From assembly GCA_021396245.1 (NCBI GenBank), contig WNYE01000041.1, positions 186,001-250,000 of the forward strand: a stretch of 64,000 nt of DNA, in the 5' to 3' direction. The stretch comes from Sporothrix humicola (Eukaryota > Ascomycota > Sordariomycetes > Ophiostomatales > Ophiostomataceae). The position numbers and the translations under genes are program-made. Below, piece after piece: positions 1 through 9,867 of the stretch (within the stretch, counting starts at the first letter, position 1; every line of letters begins with the position of its first letter). The notes beneath the pieces were generated by a model, which was not told the origin of the DNA, did no database searches, and worked only from the letters and a program-made list of their open reading frames with translations.

Positions 1-994
1 TTAAAACGAATTTAACGATAAACACTTAAAAAACACCGACTAAAATTAAAATAATAGTAATACTTAGTACGGCTTATACTTACCGTAAAAGTAACCTCGT
101 AATAATACTTAAGCTTTCGACTTTAACTTTACTCGTAAATAACGTATACGACGGTACTTTACGCTCGTTATAAACGATAACTTCACCGGTTATAAGTAAA
201 CCGGTTTAAATATTAAAAATATAAAAACCTCCGTTATTATTATAATTAAATACACCGACTTTTAAAAAATCGACGGTAATTAACTTTAAATTTTACAAAA
301 TATTTAAAAAAAGTTTAAAAAAAAAAAAAAATTTACCGACGTATTAAACGAAATAAACTTACACTTTTAAATTTTTTAATTTTTTAATTAATATTATATT
401 AACGGTTTTAAAAAAAAATATTTCTTTTTAATACTTTTAATTATAATAGTTATTAACGCGGTTTACGACAACGTCGACGTTATAATCGCCTTTAGTACGA
501 TTACGGAGTAACGTAATATAATTTATTGGGTTAAAATTAAATATAATATTTAAAAGATTAAATATACTCGATATAATAAGTAAACGGCGATAAACGTTAC
601 GGATATTATATTCGAGAAACCGAGTATTAAATAATCCACCGTTGTAACTAAATTATACACTTACCTTTTTTAATATTAAAGATTATTCCTAATATTTATA
701 TACGGTCTCGTAACTTTTTATAACCGTTTATTCTTCGTTTTAAAATAATATTTAACCATTAACGTTATTATTAACGTAATTAACTTTTAACATTATATAA
801 CCGTAGGTTTAACTAACGGTATAAAAAAAGTTTTAATAGTTTATAAACGTATAAAAGTTATAACCGTAACCGGTAAAATAACGATTAAAACGATATATTT
901 AAACCGCCGGTATATAAAGTTATAAGTACTTTATTATATTACGTTAATTACCGGCGTTAATTAAGCTATATTTAAAAGTAAAAGTATATTTAAA

Positions 995-3900
995 TGTTAT
1001 ATTTACGGTAAAAAAAGTTATAAATATAAAAAGTATTTTACCGTTAAACGAGTTAATTATAATACTCGATAACGTTAAGATTAACCGAACGTCGGTCTTT
1101 TGTAATATTACGTTAACTTAAAAATTATAAAAAAAAGTTTTTTTGTTTTTAACGACGAAAAACTAAAGTTTAGTGTATATATTACTGGTTTTAGCTTTAA
1201 ATTATTCGACGAAAATAATAAATAAATTATTTTTTTTGAAAATAAAAAAGTTAAAAGAAAAAAGTTTAAAAAAAAAAAGTTAAAACTTTATACTTTTTTT
1301 TAAAACGGCTTTATAGTATTATAAAGTTAAATAACGGACGAAACTACCGTTACCAATACGGCCGACGTAACTTTTAATATTAACGAAAAAATTTAAATTA
1401 AAATATTTCGATAAAAGGTTATATAAATTTTATTTAGTTAACGAAATATTAATATTGTTTTACGGTTAAATATATTTATTAATAAGCTTACGATTAAAAA
1501 CGAAAAAACCGCTCGTATCGAAGCGTTATATATTAACCTTTTTCGGTATAATAATAACGAGTTTATAAGTTTTTTAATTAACACCGACGCCGTTAAATAT
1601 TTAACTTATAGTATCCCGTAACTTAAAGCTTTATAAAAACTCCGTAATAATATTAAAGTTATTAATAAAAACTTTGTTTTTATACGCTTTAATATAAACG
1701 TTACCGTATCGGTAAAAATAATTTTCGTAAAAACGTTTATTAACACCGTAATTTTTTACGTTATACCGATAAATATACTATTTTTATTATACCTCGTTAA
1801 TTTAAATTACTTCGGTTACTTTTTCGATAATATCGATAACGTAATAATTTATAAAAAAACCGGTATATACACTTTAATATTACGCCGTTTCGGTTACGTA
1901 TTTATCGGCGCGTTAAAGATTATAATACTCTTCGACGACTATAATTATTTTACGAAAATAAAGTTACGGAGGTTATATTACCGTTTCGGTTACTTATTGG
2001 TCGACCGACTATATTAGTTATTAATAAAAGTTAATTATAACGTCGATATTAAAAACTTAAAAGAAATCCGTAAATTTTATACTTTTTATTAATTACACTA
2101 AGGCCCGCTTCGACGTTTTAAATTTAATTTTTAAAACGATAAAAACCTCGTGTTTAACGGTACTATTATCGTTAATATTAAGTATATTAACGGTAAACCG
2201 TATATTTACGTAGTTAACTAAAATATTAGGTTATAAACGGCTCGTTTTTTAAATAATATAAAAGTATAATACGTATAAGATAAACTATATAAATATTAAA
2301 TTTACGTTTTCTTTAACCCTTTAAACTTAATCGTCTATAATTAAAACCGTAACTTTATATTCCGTACTTTTTAAAATAATACCGTCTTCGTAAGTTTATA
2401 AATTAAAGTAATCTCGACCGACGTTTATAATAACGTTAATAAAGTCGAACGGTATTACACCGTCTTAAAACGAGCTTTTAAAATAATACACCGTAATTTA
2501 CCGAACTTTTTAAACCTTTTAATTTTATAAATAACTATTAAAGTTATTAATAATACTATAAACTCGAACGGTTTAATACTTATATTATTAATCTTTAACG
2601 TTTACCTTTAAATATTTATAACGTTTAACTTAAACGTAAAAGTTACTTACCGCGCCGTAACTATTAAAAAAGTTATAACGGAGTTTAAAAAAAAAAACTT
2701 AAACCGTAAAATCACCGAAGTACTACGTTTACGTAACGGCTTAAAGCCGTAAAGACTAGTATTAAATAACCGTATTATCGTTTAACGTAAACCCGGCGTT
2801 AAAAAAAAGTATTATTAAGACGGCCCGTTCGACGTAATCGCCGTTAAAAGTAAAAACGTTACGTATAACTTTATAAACGACGGTATAAACACCGTTTATA
2901 ATATTTACGTTTATATTTTTTAAAACGATTTTTCGACGTTACGTTATATATTTATATTATTAAACTATAACATTACTTATAACGACGACCTCGTAAATTA
3001 AACGGTATTAATATTACTTCGTAAAAATAAAGGTTACTTTTATAAATAAATAATCTTTACGATTATATAATTCGTATTATACGACGGCGTAACGGTATTA
3101 TACGTTAATATACTACCGCCGAAGCTTTTTTATAATTATTTACGTTAAAAAAAAATCTTTAATTTATTTAATAAAAAAGTTTTTACGACGGTCCCTCGGT
3201 TAACGATACTTTTAAATAAAAAAGTTTTTAACGATCGATTCGTTAACGAAATTAAATTTACGGAGATTATTTAAGCCGTCGAAAAAAGTTACTTTATAAT
3301 ATAAACTTATAATAACGAAGGTAAGTTAAAGGTGTTTATTTAGTCGTTTATAATATAACGGATAAGTTAACGTTTTTTACTTTTTATTACGGTTTATAAG
3401 TTAAAAATAAAAGTTTTTTAATTATTTTTACGAAATATTTTTTAAGTTTATATATAAGTAATAACTTTTTTATACCGAGATATTTATATAAATTTTAATA
3501 TAGTTGTACGATAAATTTTTTATATTTTGATTAATAAAATATTTTATATTTTAAAACTATTATACGGCGTACTAAAGGTTAGTAACTATTAGTTTATTAT
3601 TTATAACTAGTATTATATTAACTTTATAAGTATAACGTAATTAACATTCGATTTATACTTTATAATACGTACCGACGATAATACTTTCGGTATTATAATA
3701 ATTTAAATTAATAATACGTTTATTTTTACGAATAAATTTTTTATTAATATTAAAAAATTAATTTTATAAAAAGTTAACTTTTTAATTAAACTTCGCGAAA
3801 CGTTTACTATTACTTTACCTTTAAAATTTAACGGTAAAGTATTTAAATTAAAGTTTAATAAGTTTTTTTAACTTTTATAAAAAAGTTAAATAATTAATAT

Positions 3901-4660
3901 TAACTTTATAAACGAATCTCCGTAAATTAACAAAAGTATTAAAAGTAAAATTTTTAAACTAATCGACACGAAAAAGTAATACGTTACTTAACGTACGAGA
4001 AGTACATACGTAAACTTTATAAACTAACCAAAAACCGTATTTAACTTCGTTTATACGGTTTAATATATAAAACTTAATAAAAAAAAAATTAATACTTTAA
4101 ATACTCGTTTATAATAATAAATTAATAACTTAATATACGGTTTTTATTTCGTAACCTTCGATAAAAGTACCGTTAAAACCGTAGTTTTCACCGATAATAT
4201 TTTTATTAATAATAAAAACTTAAACTTTTAAATTAATTATATTATCGTTATTAAAAATATTATAAACCAATATAACATAATATATTAATTCTTTATAAAG
4301 TGTAAACGAGTTACGAAGTTTATTTTTACCGTTAAATTATATACTTTTATATATAACTTCGATATTATTAGTTATATTAAAGTTATAATAAACTAAATTT
4401 ATAATAAGTTTATAAATTTCGTAATATACACTAATAATAAAAACGTTTTTAATACCGTTACGAAGTTAAAGACAACGGTTAAAAAAAAGTTAATAATTAA
4501 CGTAGTAATACTTCGTTAATTATACGAGCGTAAAAAGATCGTAAAAGTAAAATAAATTTTAAAAAATATTAACTCGGTTAACGTTATAATTAAAACGAAG
4601 TTTAACGAAGCGTTAAAAAACTTTATAAATATTAACTTTTATAAGTGGAAAAAAAAAAGC
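995..4660 (+). pseudogene. Copia gag-pol relic (zinc knuckle, protease, integrase, RT, RNase H)
   Basis: This is the recognisable coding relic of the copia element. A C-rich knuckle remnant lies near 995-1040. A protease-like stretch with the remnant NTDAVKYLT lies near 1,575-1,605. The integrase zinc-binding region starts near 1,965 (YYRFGYLLVDRLY) and its catalytic core follows from about 2,150 to 2,560 (VERYYTVLKRAFKII). The reverse transcriptase retains LYGVLKVSNY near 3,560, where intact relatives have the LYG-PEAGNHWF motif. RNase H runs from about 4,160 to 4,650 (KCKRVT, YTNNKNVFNTVTKL, YERKKIVKVK). All of these lie in one reading frame. They are interrupted only by TAA or TAG codons at positions expected to encode Gln, Trp or Arg, for instance three stops in a row at 4,112-4,120. 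The part upstream of 995 is probably gag, but I could not identify a motif there. Confidence 0.88.
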
Positions 4661-4704
4661 TAAAAAAAAAAAAAAAACTTAATTTTATTTTTTTTTTTAT
4701 TTTA

Positions 4705-4735
<31 letters not shown>

Positions 4736-4761
4736 TTTTTTTTTTTTTTAACTTATAAAAA

Positions 4762-4800
<39 letters not shown>
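4655..4800 (+). repeat. A/T homopolymer tract at the 3' end of the copia relic
   Basis: Just after the RNase H relic the sequence becomes runs of A and then very long runs of T, with almost no other base over about 145 bp. A second, less pure T-rich stretch follows at about 4,905-5,110. It may be a RIP-converted low-complexity or pyrimidine-rich part of the element's 3' region; no coding content is visible. Confidence 0.7.
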
Positions 4801-4801
<1 letters not shown>

Positions 4802-5190
4802 ACTTTATAAAAGTTAACTTTTTTATAAAATTTATCGAACGAAAAAAAAAAATTTATAAAATATATATTTTTTCTTTTACGATAAAAACTAAGACTTTAT
4901 ATTAAATCTCCTTTTATTTTTTTCGTTTAATTTTTTTTATTTATTTTCGTTTTACCGTTTTATTTACTTCGATTTTTTTTTTATTTTTTTTTTTTTTATT
5001 TCATTTTCGTTTTTTTATTTTTTTTTTTATTATTTATATTACTATTATTAAATTAATAGTTTATACTTTTTTAAGTTTTTTTTATTATTATTAAGTAATT
5101 TTTATTTTTTTTTATTCGTATACTTTTCGAACCTTCGTAAACGTTACACGTATTATATAAAAATATTACTACTTTTTTAAAAAGTATTAA

Positions 5191-5526
5191 TGTCGGTATA
5201 AATACACATCGAAGTTACGTACTAAACCTTAAGCTTAATAAAGGCTTTGTGGGTTAAACAATAAACTCCGTAAAAAATAAAAGTAACGAGCAATTACCGT
5301 ATACAAAGTCTCATCGCCGCCAATTCGTTTACAAATCGTACTTTTCGAAAGACAACGAATTTACCACTTAGATTAATTGTATAGCTTCCTTCAGAAGAGA
5401 GGAAGTCGTATAGGATTAACGGTGATAGTAGTTATATAGTAATTTATATACATTCGAAATTATCTACGATCCCATCGTTTTCGACCGACAATTTTTTTAT
5501 TTATTTATTATCCATTTTTTGTAACA
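5191..5526 (+). repeat. Possible 3' LTR of the copia element
   Basis: The segment begins TGTCGG just after a short A-rich, polypurine-like stretch (AAAAAGTATTAA) and ends GTAACA, giving the TG...CA ends expected of an LTR at a plausible length of about 336 bp. It is less depleted in CpA than the interior. The partner 5' LTR is outside the window, so terminal identity and target-site duplication cannot be tested here, and the boundaries are tentative. Confidence 0.35.
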
Positions 5527-5686
5527 AAAGAAACTGTTAACTCCGTCTATGATAATGTAAGTTGTATATTATTGTTGAAAATTAAACCGAAAACGCCTGG
5601 GGAATCACCACCATAAATACACCACCTCGGCAAGATTATATCCAGCACATGCCGCCGTGCCATTTTTTTTTTCACCGTCCTTATCC

Positions 5687-7495
5687 TTAGTACAGCACGC
5701 CATACTCGATCTGTCCCGAACGATCGGCCTCGACAAGACCCAAGCGGCGCGGCGGCCGCTGATCGTCGTTGACATTGACCATGGCATAGCCACCCTTGAT
5801 GCCAAAGGCGCCGTTGTCCACGTGCATGTTGCTGCTGTTGGCAAGGTGGCCGCCAGGGTACAGGCTGTTGGTGTCGCCCATGGCATTCTCGTACGGCCGC
5901 GGCGTCTGCGGGGGCAGGATCTCGCCGTACCGCAGCTTGGTGCGCTCAATCGGAGCCAGCGACTCGTCAATGTCCGAGTTGGAGCTGCCACCCTGCAGCA
6001 GCGGTGCACCCAGAGCCCGAGCAATCTCAAAGGCGTCGAGGGTGACATGGCGGCCCAGACGGTGCCAGCCATAAAGCAGGAACATGATGATCAGCATCTC
6101 GAGCGCCATGCTGCCAACAGCGGCCGCAAGGTACTTGTACTCGTTCTTGTACGTCGCCGCCACAGTCGTCCGATCGGCCACTATCGACTTGGTGGTTGTC
6201 TTGTCCGGGTTCTGTGCTGCGTACGAGACGACACTGCGCAGCATCAACTCACGAGCCGTGTTGACATAGTCTGCCGTTGGGTCCGTCCAGGTCATGCTGC
6301 AGTTGCTGTATGTCGACACATCCGAAGTCAGGTAGTTGCTTGCGCTGTTGCCCTTAGCTGTCAGAACGTACGGCGTGCTAGTCATGGTCGAGATGCGCAG
6401 GTTGGCGTTGCCGGCGTACAGGTTGTTAAGCGCCAAATAGATGCCGCCCAGCATGGTCTTGAAACCGCCTGAGCCAAAGCTGCCGGTGAAGAGCGTGCCA
6501 TAGGCCTCGGTGCCCGTGATGTTGGCCCAGGAAATGGTGTCGTTGCGCTTCTCGTCCCATGCGGCCACTGTCGCCACGCCGCCCTTGACAGTCAGCGGGT
6601 AGTTGACGGTGCTCAGGTGGAGGCTGCACGACCGCTTGACGAGGTTGCCAGCGCAAGTGCCGTTCGGCTTGTAGACGGCCGAGGTGCGGATGGCAATGAA
6701 CTCGTTGAGGTTTTGGTTCTGGCCGTATGCCGTCTCGACGGAGAAGACGGTGATGTTGTTGTTCCGGGTGGACCCGGCGGCAAGGTTACCAAAGTCGTAT
6801 GCGGTCGTCGTCTCGGTGCAGTTGATGTCCCAACCCAGGCCGGGGAAGTCGAGCGTGCAGGTCGAGTTGGCATCGTTGCAGCCGTCGATAGAAAGCTGGA
6901 TGGGGTCGCGGTTGTTGTACTGCAGACTGACGTTGCTGAAGCCGGGGGCCAGCAGATCGGGGCTGACGCCATAGCCGCTGTAGTCGACGGGGAGGTAGCC
7001 GTTGAGCACGGCAGCCGACACGCTAACGCCAAAGGGGCCGCTGGTCTCGGAAACAATGGTCGAAGCCTTCTGGATCAAGGGGCCGTCGAGAACGCTGACA
7101 GCCAGGGCGACAAAGGCGGCAACGGTAAAGCGGTTGATGGTGAAGCCGCGCTGGATGAACTGTGAGACGTTCTGCTGGACATTGAGGTCGAACTTGAGGC
7201 GGCGAAGGTCGGCACCACGGATGGCCTGCAGCCACCAAGCGATTTCAAAGGCCTTGCCCAACGCACCCGCCAGACAGACGTTGGCAACGCTGACGAGCAG
7301 AGAGAGCAGCACAGACACCGAGAACGTGTGGCTCTCACTCGGCCACGAGTCGACGGCCTTGCCCTGGGAGTTGGCGAGAACAATACCGATGCCGACACAG
7401 CAGATGGCGAAAGCGACGATACAGGCAAAAGCACCCCACGGCACCTGGCGCATGAAGCCAGGGCTCCAAATGCGGCCTGTGTGAGCGGCCGACAT
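5687..7495 (-). CDS. Fungal polytopic membrane protein with glycosylated exoplasmic domain (DUF3176-like)
   Basis: This single-exon gene encodes 602 residues. Three hydrophobic segments lie near residues 20-42, 58-80 and 124-140. A roughly 310-residue hydrophilic domain follows, with at least eight N-glycosylation sequons (NVS, NST, NCT, NIT, NGT, NDT, NIT, NCS) and scattered cysteines. A last transmembrane helix lies near 454-476, before a cytoplasmic tail of about 130 residues. A WW pair sits after the second helix (AFEIAWWLQAIRG). The architecture matches the expanded fungal family often labelled DUF3176, whose function is unknown; that assignment is from memory of the layout. I chose the ATG at 7,495 because the open frame upstream of it holds only a TTG. 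The stop lies within a few hundred bases of the RIP-mutated transposon, which makes silencing by neighbouring heterochromatin conceivable. Confidence 0.8.
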   Translation of the reverse strand: MSAAHTGRIWSPGFMRQVPWGAFACIVAFAICCVGIGIVLANSQGKAVDSWPSESHTFSVSVLLSLLVSVANVCLAGALGKAFEIAWWLQAIRGADLRRLKFDLNVQQNVSQFIQRGFTINRFTVAAFVALAVSVLDGPLIQKASTIVSETSGPFGVSVSAAVLNGYLPVDYSGYGVSPDLLAPGFSNVSLQYNNRDPIQLSIDGCNDANSTCTLDFPGLGWDINCTETTTAYDFGNLAAGSTRNNNITVFSVETAYGQNQNLNEFIAIRTSAVYKPNGTCAGNLVKRSCSLHLSTVNYPLTVKGGVATVAAWDEKRNDTISWANITGTEAYGTLFTGSFGSGGFKTMLGGIYLALNNLYAGNANLRISTMTSTPYVLTAKGNSASNYLTSDVSTYSNCSMTWTDPTADYVNTARELMLRSVVSYAAQNPDKTTTKSIVADRTTVAATYKNEYKYLAAAVGSMALEMLIIMFLLYGWHRLGRHVTLDAFEIARALGAPLLQGGSSNSDIDESLAPIERTKLRYGEILPPQTPRPYENAMGDTNSLYPGGHLANSSNMHVDNGAFGIKGGYAMVNVNDDQRPPRRLGLVEADRSGQIEYGVLY

Positions 7496-7504
7496 GTCGT
7501 TGAT

Positions 7505-7760
7505 TTTGTGGGCGGAAGGAAAAAGAGCCAAGAGGGTGTAAATGGAAAAAAGAGGAGGGACCGAGAGGAAGAAAAGAGTGTGAGAAGAGGTGGGAATAAA
7601 AGAAGGAGGGGAAAAAAAGAAGAAGAAGAGGGAGAATCAAAGAGGGAAAAAATACACGCGATTTGCCAAGCGGGATATCAAGAAAATGAGATGGAGAGAA
7701 GGGGATGAATGAGAGGAGCGAAGGAATATGAACGAAGGAAGGGAAGGTCAAGAGATCAAT
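7505..7760 (-). promoter_or_regulatory. Pyrimidine-rich tract upstream of the membrane-protein gene
   Basis: Immediately upstream of the start codon the + strand is dominated by G and A, so the coding strand is CT-rich for about 250 bp. Such tracts commonly mark fungal core promoters and transcription start regions. No TATA box is obvious. Its role is inferred from position and composition only. Confidence 0.4.
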
Positions 7761-9867
7761 GGGACAGACCGAGGTGGGAGCGGCGATGCCTTTATTGACG
7801 ACGACCCAAGCCTCGAGAAACAAAAAACGAAGCCGAAAATGCCTTGCGTTGACGTCAGGAACAAAAGTCCAAACTTTAAAAATCAAAAGAACAAAAAAAG
7901 GAGGTCGAGAAAAAAATGCTCGTTTCAACGATTCATCAACAACACGCTATGCAAGTACGAAGTTCACAACCACAACAACAGCGGGCCGTCTCACACACAA
8001 ATGCCACTTATTGTCGCCCAGCATCAGATAGGCGATCCCCTGGGGAGAAAGCAAAGAAAGGGGGAAGGCACACAAACGGCACAATACTGTGTACTTTCTG
8101 TCCTGCACAGTCAAGGCCAGGCCGCGTGTCTCCCTTCCTTTGGCAGCGAAAATTTGCAGTGTTCATCCCCTCCCGAAGGATCGTGCAGACGACCAGGGCC
8201 CCAGTCCAACTTGACATCACCTTACAGCTCTGTGGGGCAGCGTTGACAACGACACTTCTCATCCAGTCATTTCAGATCTGGCAGCATCTTTTCAATCGCC
8301 GGAGGCGGTTGAAGAGCCTCACAGCTGGGTGGCATCGAATAACCACGAGATGGGACGTCAGATAACCATAAACAGCAAGACAACAAAGGCACCCATGGCC
8401 AAGTTGAGCGAGCCAAGATTGCCCTTGGCCATTTCCCGCAAGGCTCTGACCAGGCTGTTTTTGGCGAGGGCAAGCGGGTGGTGGACAAAATGAGAGAAAG
8501 CGCCGATGCAAGTTGAAACTTTAAAAACAAAAGGCTCGTCCGATGTGGAGAACTTCCTCGTTATTTTGGGCAACACAACTGAAGGAAGCAATTCGAGACG
8601 ACGCCAGAAGGAACAGGCGCGCCCATAGCAGTGCTTTTTGCCAAGAGGCGGCGAGGGCTGTGCGAATGCTAGCAAGAGATTGGAAGATCAAAATGAAACG
8701 GATATCGGAGAGCGCACTAATGCAATCCGGCCACAGGTGCTACCCAGGCGTGCCAGAGAAATCAGGACACCAAGAATACTAAGCAACCAAGAATACTAAG
8801 CAGGCCAACAGACGCCGGATGCTTGAGTGAGAGAGCAAAAAAAGGGAGAGGAAAGGCAGAAATGGGCGAAGGATTCATTCAGGGTCGTGCTGGCACCCGG
8901 CCGTTTTCCTTTTTTCTTAATCCTTTTTCATTCAGTGGCTCCACTCTCCGCCACCCTGGTCGTTCAGGCACACAAGCTTTTTTCAGTCGGCCACTTGAGC
9001 CACTTGGGGTTGTTCAGCGCTTGTTTCCGTTGCCCATCGTTTGGTCTCCTTTTGGAGTAAGTGCCGATCTCCAACCCAAACAGACCGGGACTCTGACAAA
9101 GGGAAGCCGAGAGACTTGGTGAGACCTTCGGGGGACTTTTGTTTTAAATCAAAATCTTCGGGGAAGGGCAAACTACTGGACGACAGACCATGTCTAGTAT
9201 CGGAAGACGGCCACAAAAAAGGGAACACTCGCCGGAGATGGAGAGACAAGTAAGGCAGACAAAAGAGAGAATAACAGATACGAAGAAACCAAGACTTGGA
9301 ATCACGAGAACAAAATAGGTCAACACGGGAATAGCAAGGATAATAGATGAACAAGAAGAGAAGAACAGAAAAGAGAAACATCTCGAAAGAGATCTTCGGC
9401 CAGACGACATTTGTTTTGAGCCGCTGAGGATGGAGAGAATGGAGAGGCAACAAACGGGAGGAAAGACAGAAAATCAAATGGAACCTGGATGTCGCAATTA
9501 ATGATATGAAAGAAACGTGTGATATGGTACAAACGAAGAAAGGAATCAAAGAAAATGGAACAGACCACTCTGTAGCCAAGAAAACGCAGTCACAGCCCCT
9601 TTTCCAAGACCGCCCAAAAACCAAAATAAGATAAATGAAAATAAAAATAAAAAATAAGAATTATGTGTGTGCCCTTCCATTGGGCCAATGGCGTGTTGCG
9701 TCTCCTCGTTTGACACGATAAATGTCATGTGCATCTCCTTTTTTGGTGCTTTTTGTCTGTCAGCCTGTCAGCCTTTCCTTTTTGTGATGCAATATTAATG
9801 TACAGCAGGGGGAGTCCACTCTGGTGTCGACCTTCCCTCTTTGTGTTGTCTGATCCTCTCAGACTGT
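7761..9867. other. Intergenic region without a supported gene
   Basis: About 2.1 kb between the membrane-protein gene and the phosphoesterase gene. It has a perfect-but-one 17-bp tandem duplication at 8,770-8,803 and a purine-rich + strand at about 9,220-9,560. On the minus strand a short frame near 8,370-8,460 encodes a hydrophobic tail (GNLGSLNLAMGAFVVLLFMV), but it has no ATG far enough upstream to make a convincing gene. Otherwise I see nothing. Confidence 0.6.
8770..8803. repeat. 17-bp tandem duplication
   Basis: Two adjacent copies of the unit CCAAGAATACTAAGCAA occur, the second differing only in its last base. There is no associated gene. Confidence 0.85.

Larger units (their letters stand above)
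1..5526 (+). mobile_element. RIP-degraded Ty1/copia LTR retrotransposon
   Basis: The block is strongly AT-rich with abundant TpA and very few CpA or TpG, while CpG survives; this is the pattern left by fungal repeat-induced point mutation. Translating the + strand in one frame (codons starting at positions 2 modulo 3) recovers, in order, a zinc-knuckle-like segment, protease, integrase, reverse transcriptase and RNase H of a fungal copia-type polyprotein. That order, with integrase before reverse transcriptase, is diagnostic of Ty1/copia. The left end lies outside the window, so the 5' LTR is not visible. The right boundary is placed at a tentative 3' LTR end. Base composition returns to normal between about 5,190 and 5,590. 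The element cannot be functional because stop codons occur throughout. Confidence 0.9.

Noticed and set aside
5605..6472. Additional long open frames on both strands overlapping the membrane-protein gene
   Set aside because: They are shadows caused by the high third-position GC of the real gene. They are low-complexity Ala/Arg/Val-rich with no domain. The same holds for frames inside the other genes, for example 11,365-12,483 and 14,431-15,576.
7496..7531. Extension of the membrane protein by 12 residues upstream
   Set aside because: The only initiator-like codon there is TTG, and the leader adds nothing resembling a signal; the ATG at 7,495 is preferred.
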